DNA of 20,000 nucleotides from Cryptococcus deneoformans JEC21 (Eukaryota > Basidiomycota > Tremellomycetes > Tremellales > Cryptococcaceae), in assembly GCF_000091045.1 (NCBI RefSeq), contig NC_006692.1:302221-322220 (forward strand). Reading direction: 5' to 3'. Under the pieces are notes generated by a model. That model ran no database searches. It was not told the origin of the DNA and saw only the letters and a program-made list of their open reading frames with translations. The stretch's first letter is position 1. Every line of letters starts with the position of its first letter. This document shows, piece after piece, positions 1 to 8,047 of this stretch. The translations under genes were made by a program, and so were the position numbers.

Positions 1-389
1 AGAAACTGCAAACTGGACTAGGGGCAAACAACTAAACTTACCATGGGGTAGAAGACAAGGATAGTCCTGCGAAAAAAACATGAGTAAGCGGGATGCTTCG
101 ATAGATAAGGACCAGAAAGTAGACTCACCACTTGCCCTTGAAGTCATTGAGCTTGATCTCCTCGAAAGAACCCTCCTTGACGGCGGTACCGGCAAAGTTG
201 CTACAGATGGGCAGTCAGCAGGATGATCAGTGTATGGAAAAAGTATGGGAAAGCAGGATGCCACTGGGTACGTCTGGGCGGGAGGCGCAGTCGGCCGAAC
301 GGGCCGAATGACATCCAACACCCCATAAAGTGGAAAGTGTATACTCACGGTGCGGGCTTCTGGATTTGGGGAAGAGTGTAGGTAGCCAT
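1..389 (-). CDS. TSA1: Typical 2-Cys peroxiredoxin (thioredoxin peroxidase), 5' part only
   Basis: Thiol peroxidase that reduces hydrogen peroxide and alkyl hydroperoxides using thioredoxin; cytosolic by family knowledge. Three exons are visible: 349-389, 129-200 and 42-66, joined by introns with GTGAGT, GTGAGT and GTAAGT donors and TAG/CAG acceptors. They join in frame into 46 residues, starting MATYTLPQIQKPAPNF and ending GKWTILVFYPM. The PAP-F-TAV pattern, the FKGKW segment and VFYPM match the N-terminus of the Prx1/AhpC group, where the peroxidatic cysteine follows in D-F-T-F-V-C-P-T-E. That cysteine lies beyond the left edge; the third intron starts at 41 and runs off the window. The start at 389 is the first ATG before this block. 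The family call is firm. The TSA1 symbol is inferred, since Cryptococcus has more than one peroxiredoxin. Confidence 0.85.
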
Positions 390-706
390 CGTAAATTATT
401 ACTATGATGATGTTTTGGATGTAGAAGAGAAAGCGAAAAGAAGAAATTGCGTGGTTAAATAGATTGACGAGAGGCAAGGGAGCGATCCGAGCGGGGGATA
501 ATCAGCTCGCCACTTATTATGGAATCACGCAGAATCCAGCCGAAATCGCCCGGTAAATCCTGCAGAATTTCGTAATAAATTTTGCCGATGGCGTTTATCG
601 GACTCTCCCTCTCTCCGTTCTCACCACCAGTCGTACCATCGTGCAAGAGATAAGTCATCCACAGTCCACGCTTTCATTTCCAGGGAAAAGTGCATACATG
701 CATCGC
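390..706. other. Intergenic: peroxiredoxin promoter and 3' flank of the RNase P-like gene
   Basis: Both flanking genes read leftward, so this interval holds the 3' end of the RNase P-like transcript and the promoter of the peroxiredoxin gene. A TATTTAA-like stretch (minus strand, about 454-462) lies some 65-73 bases before the peroxiredoxin ATG, followed by an A/T- and pyrimidine-rich leader. I see no convincing coding exon. The minus-strand reading frame at 455-658 resembles no family I know. Confidence 0.5.
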
Positions 707-2002
707 CTAAACATCCCCAGGGATCTCTCTGTCTATTCCCTCAGTCTGTAGCATTATTCTGGGTATGAATTTAGGCTCCGGTACCATGCCACTTCCACTC
801 CGTCCACCCACCTCCTTCGGCCTCTTCTGTTGCAAAAAGCGCAGCCCTGTCGCCACTCCCTGAACAATCGACTCAAATTCCGCGTCATGCAGCTCCCCAT
901 TCACCGAAACGATGTAAGCGTAATCTACGAGAGAATTTGATAAAGCTGAATCAGCATTGTCCTGCGCGTTTACACCCGACGGTAAAAAAAATTGTGATTG
1001 GATAATCGCCATTGCCGAATCTCGCCTGCAGCTCTTGGCTCGGGTATCTGATACTGCGATGGCTCAAAATGAGAGATGGATCACACACCTGGAGATACGA
1101 GCCGCCAGCCTTCCCTGCCGTCATTAATCACATGGTCCCATGCTGCTTTCACTCGTCGGCGAACCCTATTACGTTCCACGGCTAACTTCGAGACCTGATT
1201 TTTGCTGGTGATAATGGATAAGTAGACACATGGGTTCTCGTGTCTAGTCTTGGAAACCAGATCTGGTGGAAATGGCGGTGCCGGCCGAGGCGGTAGTAGA
1301 TGAGCGGGGAATGCACGTATTGAGAGCCCCGGTGATCGATAGATAGGAGTTTTGGTTGCGAATATCTTAGGCAACGCAGTTTCCATGTCGATGCCTATGG
1401 ACACGACCTGTTTACAGACCAGTAAGTCTTTGAACCCAATTTAGTACTCGATTTATTCCAATACTTACTCGTTTACCCTTCGCTTTCTCTTCCCATGACG
1501 AAGATATTCTTGTTGCTGGTCTAAGCTTCCCCTCTGGAGGTCTCCTCGTCTTCATCACATCCCATGAAACCTCTCGTCTATTTACGCCTGTGTTGTCACT
1601 CTTGACTCTATGTACTGGTCTATCTGTCTTGTCTAATAAATTCAATCCTTTACCCTCCTGTTGTTCCCACGTTGAGTCATTTTGTAGATACCGCATCATC
1701 TCATTCGTAGCTCCTCGCAGCTTGGGCGTTATATCTGGCATTGACCGTGTGCGAGACCTCATTCCAATCCCAGCACCCCTGGGTTTTGTCTTTTCAACAG
1801 CAATGGCGGATGACGACAATGGAGGGCCTCCAGCTTTGCAAGGGGTTTGACAATGACAAGTGGTACAGAAGTCACGAACTGCACAAAGGGACGATGGATC
1901 AGCCATGAGTTTGCAAGCGCTGACGATATCGGTTGTGATGACAGACGAGTACATACTGCGCTGGCTCTTGATTGCCCTAAATAACACGGTAGGAAACGAC
2001 AT
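707..2002 (-). CDS. Bacterial-type RNase P protein (RnpA)-like, probably mitochondrial
   Basis: Four exons proposed: 1957-2002, 1469-1878, 1089-1407 and 707-1053, giving about 373 residues. An alternative last intron (1026-1084, exon 3 ending at 1085) also stays in frame and gives about 365. Residues about 216-238 read SIITSKNQVSKLAVERNRVRRRV, close to the RnpA signature in which a beta strand leads into the RNA-binding RNR helix (R231-N232-R233). After an insertion, DYAYIVSVNGEL followed by an acidic amphipathic helix (EFESIVQGVATGL) matches the last strand and helix of the RnpA fold. The N-terminus (MSFPTVLFRAIKSQR) is basic and free of acidic residues, as in mitochondrial targeting peptides. 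Residues about 17-150 are low-complexity. The role, pairing with an RNase P RNA to trim tRNA 5' ends, is inferred from the family. The match was made by eye. The first intron (1879-1956) is a multiple of three without a stop, so it could be retained. Confidence 0.68.
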
Positions 2003-2043
2003 TTTGTTCGTTCCGGCCTGCGATAGGAAACGGTTAACAACTC

Positions 2044-2051
2044 TATATATA
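2044..2051 (-). promoter_or_regulatory. Candidate TATA element of the RNase P-like gene
   Basis: TATATATA lies 42-49 bases upstream of the proposed ATG at 2002, within an otherwise mixed sequence. The spacing to the ATG is short, so the leader would be very short if this is a functional TATA box. Confidence 0.35.
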
Positions 2052-2152
2052 CACCTGGTGTCTTATCGGACGGCAGACGAGCTATGCAGCGGAGCATCCA
2101 TGTCAATGTTCGCCGCAACGGACGAAAACATTTCGCTGGTGTTATGTTTCAG

Positions 2153-2162
2153 GTCACGTGAC
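2153..2162. promoter_or_regulatory. Perfect CACGTG palindrome (GTCACGTGAC), E-box type
   Basis: A 10-base perfect palindrome about 150 bases upstream of the RNase P-like ATG. CACGTG is the core site of bHLH factors; in yeasts TCACGTG is the Cbf1 site. Binding here is inferred from sequence only. Confidence 0.4.
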
Positions 2163-2284
2163 ATTCTCTTTCACAGTCAGCCCGCCCCAAACGAACTTGC
2201 AACAAGTAATTTTTAAGTTAACGTAGTAAGCAGTTCAACTAAACAACGAATGATAATCATCTTTTCAACAACCATCCATGCATC

Positions 2285-2306
2285 AGCACATGCGAAAGCA
2301 TGTGTT
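2285..2306. repeat. Short inverted repeat with GAAA loop
   Basis: CACATGC, GAAA, GCATGTG: a perfect 7-bp stem (2287-2293 with 2298-2304) around a GNRA-type loop on the plus strand. One G-U and one A-U pair extend it to 9 bp. On the minus strand, which carries both neighbouring transcripts, the loop reads TTTC and is not a GNRA loop. Confidence 0.6.
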
Positions 2307-2702
2307 ACTTTGATAGCTAACGGTGAATCCGCTTGATTGGAGGAGTGGAGCCGCCTACGGGATGTATATATAAATAAATAAACAGGTAGTTATGACCTGT
2401 TGCTGCTGAGTCAAGTGCTGAGTTGTTATTTAAGCGATGGGACGCGACGAAGTCGAACGGACTCTCCGATATCGGAAGCCACCACCGCCATTCACGGTTC
2501 ATCGTTCATGTTTCGCTCTCATGCTCGTACAGCACAACATCCGCACGCACCTGATACGTAGTTTCGCTCATGTACATTTAATACACACTTATCGCATTTG
2601 ATTATAGAAAGTGTTCTGAGTTGTATAAGACAAATTTATGAAAGAGTGACGTTTGAAAAAATAATGGATGACAACTAATTTTACAGACCTTTACGCCCTT
2701 CC

Positions 2703-2708
2703 TTTATT
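2703..2708 (-). terminator. Candidate polyadenylation signal AATAAA of the amine oxidase
   Basis: AATAAA on the minus strand, about 125 bases downstream of the proposed stop codon of the copper amine oxidase gene, in an A/T-rich 3' flank. Confidence 0.35.
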
Positions 2709-2831
2709 TTCCTTTTACTTGTTCCTTTTATCAGCTTTCGAAAATGGTTACAAAGTCCTTGCTTTATACAATAGATTCAGCTGTAAGGCGGAAATGGTCA
2801 GCTTGATACAGTACCTGCCGCGAAAGTGCTG

Positions 2832-5800
2832 TTATTTACTGTTATTGAATGGATTTTGGGCTGAACAACGAAATAGACTGGTTAACAAAGTCCAAAAATG
2901 GAAGATTGAAGCTTCGACTCACGGTCATAAGGGAATTTGCGAACGGAAACATCACCGTCGTAAGTGTAAGGGTCCCAAGTGATTTGAGACTTTCATCACA
3001 TATTAACTTCCGAAGCCACATTCCAATATACGAGTGGTGAATACTCACGAAGTCGAGCTCTCCGGTAGCGGCTTGGCTAGCCCAAGAGTACACATCTGTA
3101 GTAGAGTTGACATTATAATCGATACGAATCTGCTGGGTAGCCTGGCGGGAGGGGTCGGAGAGAAGGTAGTTGTGAGGGAGGATCATCATACCGCTCTGGG
3201 CGGTCGAAAATACAGTCTGTATGGAAATGAGTGTCTCGGTTTGAATGGAGATAAAAATGGGAGTGAACTATACTAACATTGGGCAAATCTCCAGTATGAG
3301 GGACATGGTGCATACCCAAGTTGAAGTACATAACAATGTCCTCCTGCTCGATGTCTTCTCCGTCAAAATATTTGCTAAAATCGATCTAGCATGTCGTAAT
3401 TTAGTACCGCTATTCCACATCACAGAGAGAACCCAAAGACAAACCATGGGGTGCTGGGTGTCATAGTCATTCCAAGCGTTGGACGCCCTTAACTCGGAGT
3501 CCTTGCGCTTGAGGACATAGTACTGGTGAGTAGCAAAACCTATAATATAAAACATGTCAGCACCATGAAATGATTGATAACCGTCTATGACTAACCTTGA
3601 GAGTTGAAAAGGTTGCTCGAGTTGGTAATAGTCAAATGCATACCGGATCCACCTCGACTCGGCATAACCTTGTAACCCTTGGGCTCTCCGTACTTGTTGG
3701 GAGCATCCTTGTTAACAATAACAACTTGCTCCTGACCGTTGTGAGACCAGTTCTATGGAGAACTTTCATTAGCAATCCAAATCTAAAACAGTTAACGAAG
3801 TAGACATACCATCTTGCCCTCATCCTCATTGGTAATCTCTTTCCTAACCAAGTGCATAGTAGAGCGAGTAAGGTTGTTCCACTTGTACTTGATTTCCTTC
3901 GGCTCGACGATGTGCTTCACCAAAGTGTTCTCAACACCGGCGATGTCAAAGTCCACCTTGAAGTTGAGGACATGGTCGTGCATCGAACCAGAAAGCTTTT
4001 GTTTTGTCAACCCTGTTCGATTTGTGAACGTACAAGACCTACAGAGTCGTGAATCTGATAGCCATATTCGGTATTGTTGGCGTAGAAAGCAGACTGAATG
4101 TAACCAGAAGCTCGCACGACAGTCTCAATGGTGCCGTCCAAATAGAAGTTGTAATCGAAGCTGAAACCCAGAATCAGCCATTAACTCTCCATTTAACAGA
4201 GTCAACTCACTTGTAATCGTAGTTACCAACAGTACTAATACTTCTCAGAGTCAAAGCAATGTTCTTAGTGGCGGAGACATAATTCATATTCGAGTGACGC
4301 TGGATAGGGTAGTTTTGGTCGGCCTCAAAGATGGAGATGCCACATCGGTGAGACTGAACGGTGGCTTGTTAGTAACTCCTTTCAAAAAGCCAAATGAATT
4401 ATGTATTCACAGTAGAGAGTTCGGCAGCGTGGAAGCTAGTGTTCATGCAGTAGGCGTAGAGAGGCATGTCGAAACCCGGAACTTGGGAGAACGCATAAGG
4501 ACCGAAGCCGTAATAGCTGTACAGAGATTTCAGTCAAACACAAATTCTTACGGGCATATTCTTTACTGTCACTCACGTGTCAAGGTAGGCAGTCCCAGAC
4601 TGGACAGGGTCATTACCAGCGTAATGAGCAATAGCCTCCTGAAGACCAAGCTCATAGATAATTCGCTCGCCCTTGAACTTGACGTCATACAACCTCATAC
4701 CGGTGTCTCGGGTAAAGGTAAGGTAAAATGAAAAATCCATCCACTCAACATATTTGTTATCCTCGTCAACTTTAAACCTTTGACCACCAGGTTGGACGTT
4801 CATAGGAGGAGCTTCAGTCTCGAACGGCATGACGTCGCCCGTTTGGTCTGTGCCGATCCAGTCGCCAGAGTAATTGGGAGTGAACTTTTTGAAACCAGGC
4901 TTCTGCCAAGCAGCTCGGAATTCATCGACAGAGGTGTAGTAATCGTCTCCGTAAAGGATACCCATAAGGGCCCACTTGGACCTGTCCCGACCAGTGATAT
5001 CGGTCTGGATGTAGAGACCTTGAGGAAGAAGGGTCTCGCCATCAAAGTTGATAGTGCTGTTCTCCATTTGCAAAGAATCGGGATAACGCCAGAAGCCAGC
5101 CTTTATAGAAATAAATTAGCCGTTCCAAGCGGGCACAGAAAGTTGCGTACCCAGTAAATGACACGGTCGTTACCATTCTCGTCGGGTTGATGCCAGAGAG
5201 GGTCGATACCCCAGATGTCAAAGGTGTCGGCAAGGTCGTCGGCAGTGTCAATCGTAGCTTTACACAAGTCAGAGTGCTTCGTCAATATATGAGGGAAGGC
5301 TCACCGTTGAGAATGTCGGAGATGATATCCTTCATTGACATAGCAATATCGGAAAGGAACTCGCTGTCACAAAATCAGCACGGATCTCCACGAACTGGTC
5401 TATATTTACGAATTGTCATCCATATCATAGACCCTGATCTTGGCGTCGGGCGCATGGGTACCGTAAGTGTACGGGTAGTAAATGGTGACTTCAGAAACCG
5501 GCAGAGGACCGACGACCAAGTCTTGAGCGTAGGGCTCTTCAGTCGCACCACAGAGCAGACTGGCGATACCCCAACGTTCAGGCTTGGTACCATTTCCGTC
5601 CATATAAGACAGAGCCTCAGTTTTGTTTGGGGGCAAGAGGTCAACAACAGTAATGGTATTGTCCCAATCTCCAGCGTCATTCACGGCTGTCAAATTGAGT
5701 TCGGTCTGGCTGTGGAGGAAGGCAATGATACCGGCAGCCTCATCATTAGAGAGGAAGTTCCAGATGTTGTCCTTGGGGGCAGAGGTAGTCGGAGAGGACG

Positions 5801-5939
5801 CACTGACGTCAACCTCATTGGTGACAATATCCCTACGATGAGGATGGTGATAATGACCCGGCTTCTTAACGTTGGAGATCTTAGGAGAGGGGACAGCAAA
5901 GGCAGTTCCCAACAGATACAAAAGAGCGATGGCCCTCAT
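2832..5939 (-). CDS. Secreted copper amine oxidase (TPQ-dependent)
   Basis: Oxidatively deaminates primary amines to aldehyde, ammonia and hydrogen peroxide, using copper and a self-processed topaquinone. Fourteen exons: 5410-5939, 5305-5363, 5151-5257, 4577-5100, 4411-4516, 4211-4353, 4043-4160, 3810-3995, 3596-3752, 3445-3539, 3278-3385, 3049-3216, 2923-2989, 2832-2860; introns 46-62 bases; about 798 residues. STVGNYDY places the cofactor tyrosine at Y487. SGSMHDHVLNF gives copper ligands H535 and H537, and GMHHVPHTGD gives the third, probably H702. The N-terminus (MRAIALLYLLGTAFA) is a signal peptide cleaved near residue 15. A His-rich stretch bounded by KK and RR follows (residues 25-36). 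Many N-x-S/T sequons support secretion. Introns 5, 7 and 10 were fixed by matching the family frame; intron 5 contains TACTAAC. The last intron is less certain: reading through it would end the protein at 2882. A nitrogen-scavenging role is inferred. Confidence 0.93.
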
Positions 5940-6062
5940 AATACAAAAGAGGTTAGAGGTTTAAGGTTAGTGAAAGAGGTTGGAGGGAAAAAGGGATGAT
6001 GGGACAATGTCACTGGCAATTTCCTTGAAGGATAGGGATTCAAGAAGAGACGTGTAGGGGGG

Positions 6063-6069
6063 TATATAA
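6063..6069 (-). promoter_or_regulatory. Candidate TATA element of the amine oxidase gene
   Basis: TATATAA on the plus strand (TTATATA on the minus strand) lies about 125 bases upstream of the amine oxidase ATG, next to a run of C on the minus strand. This is a plausible core promoter position for a gene with a leader of about 60-90 bases. Confidence 0.35.
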
Positions 6070-6284
6070 CCATTCAAGGGGGCCCGTCCTAACTCGGCTA
6101 TTGTCAACCTTCCGTAATTACCGAAACAGAGAAATGAACCTCTCACTCTCCTCCCCCGCCCATGACACCTCACAAATATGAAAACCGCATGAACCGTTCA
6201 GGCAATTACTGACTTAGGACCGTAGGGTTCTTATAGCCCCAGGTCGAAGGAACACGCTCGGGGGCCGGTGGTACAGTTTGAGTT

Positions 6285-6866
6285 CTTATCGTTGAATATT
6301 AATTGGTGCATGGTAGATTTGTTCCTGACACTTGAAGTGATCAGGCAGATTTATGAAGCGTTCTAGAAATAGAATAAAGAGGCTTACCATAAGCAACAAG
6401 GCGTTTGCCGGAAAAGGGAAAGCGAAAGAGAACCACAAAAAGGCGGGGCTCTTCAAATGAATTTGGTGAGGGTCTTGCCAAGAGATTGCAAGGGTTCCAC
6501 TAGATTTTGGAAAGGCATGGAGACGACATTTGGGGTGATAACGAAGCTTACTTGTATGTTGTATGATTGGCTCCGTTCTGATGAATGAAAGGTTGCGATA
6601 AGAGAGTCGGACAAAGCCGACACTAATCATTCGTAGGACGACGGATACGGCGGGGATGAGGGACTCAAAAAAGAGAGATAAATTACAGAACAGGAATGCT
6701 GCTGTTACTAATAGCCTGCCTTTCTATGTGTGCCCGACTAGCGGCAATAAACGCAGGTACCCCACATGCCATAGACTGTTGATACTGGGAGGCCGGGAAT
6801 GTTGATGCAAGAGTTGACCGTCGGAAAGAGGAAAAAGAGACGAGAAGACTGACGACGAGCGATAAG
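6285..6866. promoter_or_regulatory. Scattered GATA-type motifs upstream of amine oxidase
   Basis: GATAAG occurs at 6285-6290 (minus), 6597-6602 and 6861-6866 (plus). GATAA also occurs at about 6537-6541 and 6677-6681. GATAAG is the binding core of fungal nitrogen-regulatory GATA factors. The density is only moderately above chance, so regulation is a hypothesis. Confidence 0.3.
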
Positions 6867-7813
6867 GGCCGGTGATGCAGTGAGAGCGAGAAGCCACACC
6901 GGAGGAGTTGATTACATAGTTCCTCCGCCGTTAATGAGCTACAAAGAGACGGAGTTTTGAGAGCTCTCCATTCTTGCGTCGGTAATCTCGGCATTCCATC
7001 TGATCCCCTCGGTAGGGGGAGGTCCCATCTGTCGAGTCATTTCCATGTGTTTTGTGCGTCGCAAACACATCGTTCGCAACGTTTCCTTCGAGAACAGAAC
7101 TGTAAGTGCTGGGTACCGGAATTTAATCAAACATGCTTAGATAAACTGCCTGTATTTTTATGATATACTCATGGAGATACAGCCGTTCCCGTGCTGTGAG
7201 TATGTTCCTGGTTTATGGCGAAGCGAGTAACACAACTGAATGATCAGTTGCAATTGGACTTTCAAGTCTGTGCCAACACATATTTTAAAGGGCAACAATG
7301 CACCCCCACTGTAATTTGGACTTGAATGATATCCGCTGACCATGCAAGGCCCATAATCGTCGGTAGTGTTTTACTGGGGTGATAATTCGGCCGGGCCGAG
7401 CTCACAATAATTGTTTTCTTTTTTGGCTTTTCTTCGGCGGCATATCGCATTGTATTATCAAGGCACGCCGCCACTATCAAGGCAGGCATTATTACGTGTA
7501 CCGGACCCAGAACGTACGCATAACATGAAGTGGGGAAGGTTATGAAATGATGGGTATTGCTTGAAAGAACCAAACAGCGAGAAGTTTGAATAACGGAAAG
7601 GAAAGGAGTGGGTGGATTGATGAGATGGCAGGTATGAGTGTAGAGGAATACTTTGGAGTGGGAGGATATACAGCCTACCGGATGATTCGGGACAGAAGCT
7701 TACTTGATTGTGTCGTCTGCCTTGACTGTACCCCCCGAAGAAGGATCGTCCCATAGTCAACGTCTTAACCTTTCACTCACATCAATTTCATCGACAACAT
7801 CAACATCAAACAC

Positions 7814-8040
7814 ATGATGACAGTTTACATCGTGTACATGCACCGATGACGGTTGGCATACATAATGCTTCTACATCACTTCCTCTTCAAGATATGTCAT
7901 GGGGTCATCCAAAAGCACAAAAGACAGCAGGATCCGCCTTGATAGTTTCGAATGCCATCATAACGAACAGTGTTCTCTTTCAAGGAAATCAACTTAGAAA
8001 CAGCAATCCACTTCATCCCTCAGTGTTACAGTTTCCTTGA
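7814..8040 (+). promoter_or_regulatory. Two overlapping upstream ORFs in the leader of the 8048 gene
   Basis: uORF1 runs 7814-7849 (11 codons) and its stop overlaps the start of uORF2 in the sequence ATGA. uORF2 runs 7846-8040 (64 codons) and ends seven bases before the main ATG at 8048. If both lie in the mature leader, a scanning ribosome would meet them before the main start. The transcription start site is unknown; a start after 7846 or a leader intron would remove them. Confidence 0.4.
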
Positions 8041-8047
8041 CTGAACC

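Larger units (their letters stand above)
2003..2831. other. Intergenic: 3' flank of amine oxidase and promoter of RNase P-like gene
   Basis: About 830 bases between two leftward genes. It contains a TATATATA element close to the RNase P-like ATG, a CACGTG palindrome, a perfect short hairpin with a GAAA loop, a 12-base palindrome TCCGATATCGGA (2465-2476) and a minus-strand AATAAA at 2703-2708. No reading frame here shows a recognisable protein, and I found no tRNA-like A/B box pair with matching stems. Confidence 0.5.
5940..8047. other. Divergent intergenic region, about 2.1 kb
   Basis: Separates the leftward amine oxidase from the rightward gene at 8048 and must hold both promoters. The amine oxidase leader (about 5940-5990, minus strand) is pyrimidine-rich and has an A at -3 of the ATG. 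Further out are a TATATAA element, several GATA motifs, and a GC-rich 13-base inverted repeat TCGGCC-G-GGCCGA (7387-7399). The plus-strand leader (about 7760-8047) is rich in CATCA/CAACA and holds upstream ORFs. No reading frame in 6000-7750 looks like a conserved protein. A non-coding or small spliced gene cannot be excluded. Confidence 0.5.

Noticed and set aside
1759..2118. Alternate minus-strand frame overlapping the 5' part of the RNase P-like gene
   Set aside because: It cannot be joined to the RnpA-like exons without breaking the frame and covers the likely promoter. The 2002 start gives a better targeting peptide.
2317..2502. Minus-strand open frame of 61 codons and a partial tRNA B-box-like CGTTCGACTTC near 2450
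   Set aside because: The peptide has no family features. The tRNA idea fails because the T-arm stem does not pair and there is no acceptor stem.
4354..4410. Alternative acceptor AACAAG at 4365-4370 for amine oxidase intron 5
   Set aside because: It shifts the frame away from the conserved FEAD segment. TTCAG at 4354-4358, downstream of a TACTAAC branch site, restores it.
5187..5999. Plus-strand open frame of 270 codons antisense to the amine oxidase
   Set aside because: It mirrors the amine oxidase exons and introns on the other strand. Its translation shows no domain, and the opposite strand carries a clear family match.
7458..7760. Possible small minus-strand gene starting at 7754 with a GTAAGC donor 51 bases later
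   Set aside because: I found no acceptor or downstream exon with a coherent protein; kept only as a remark on the intergenic gap.
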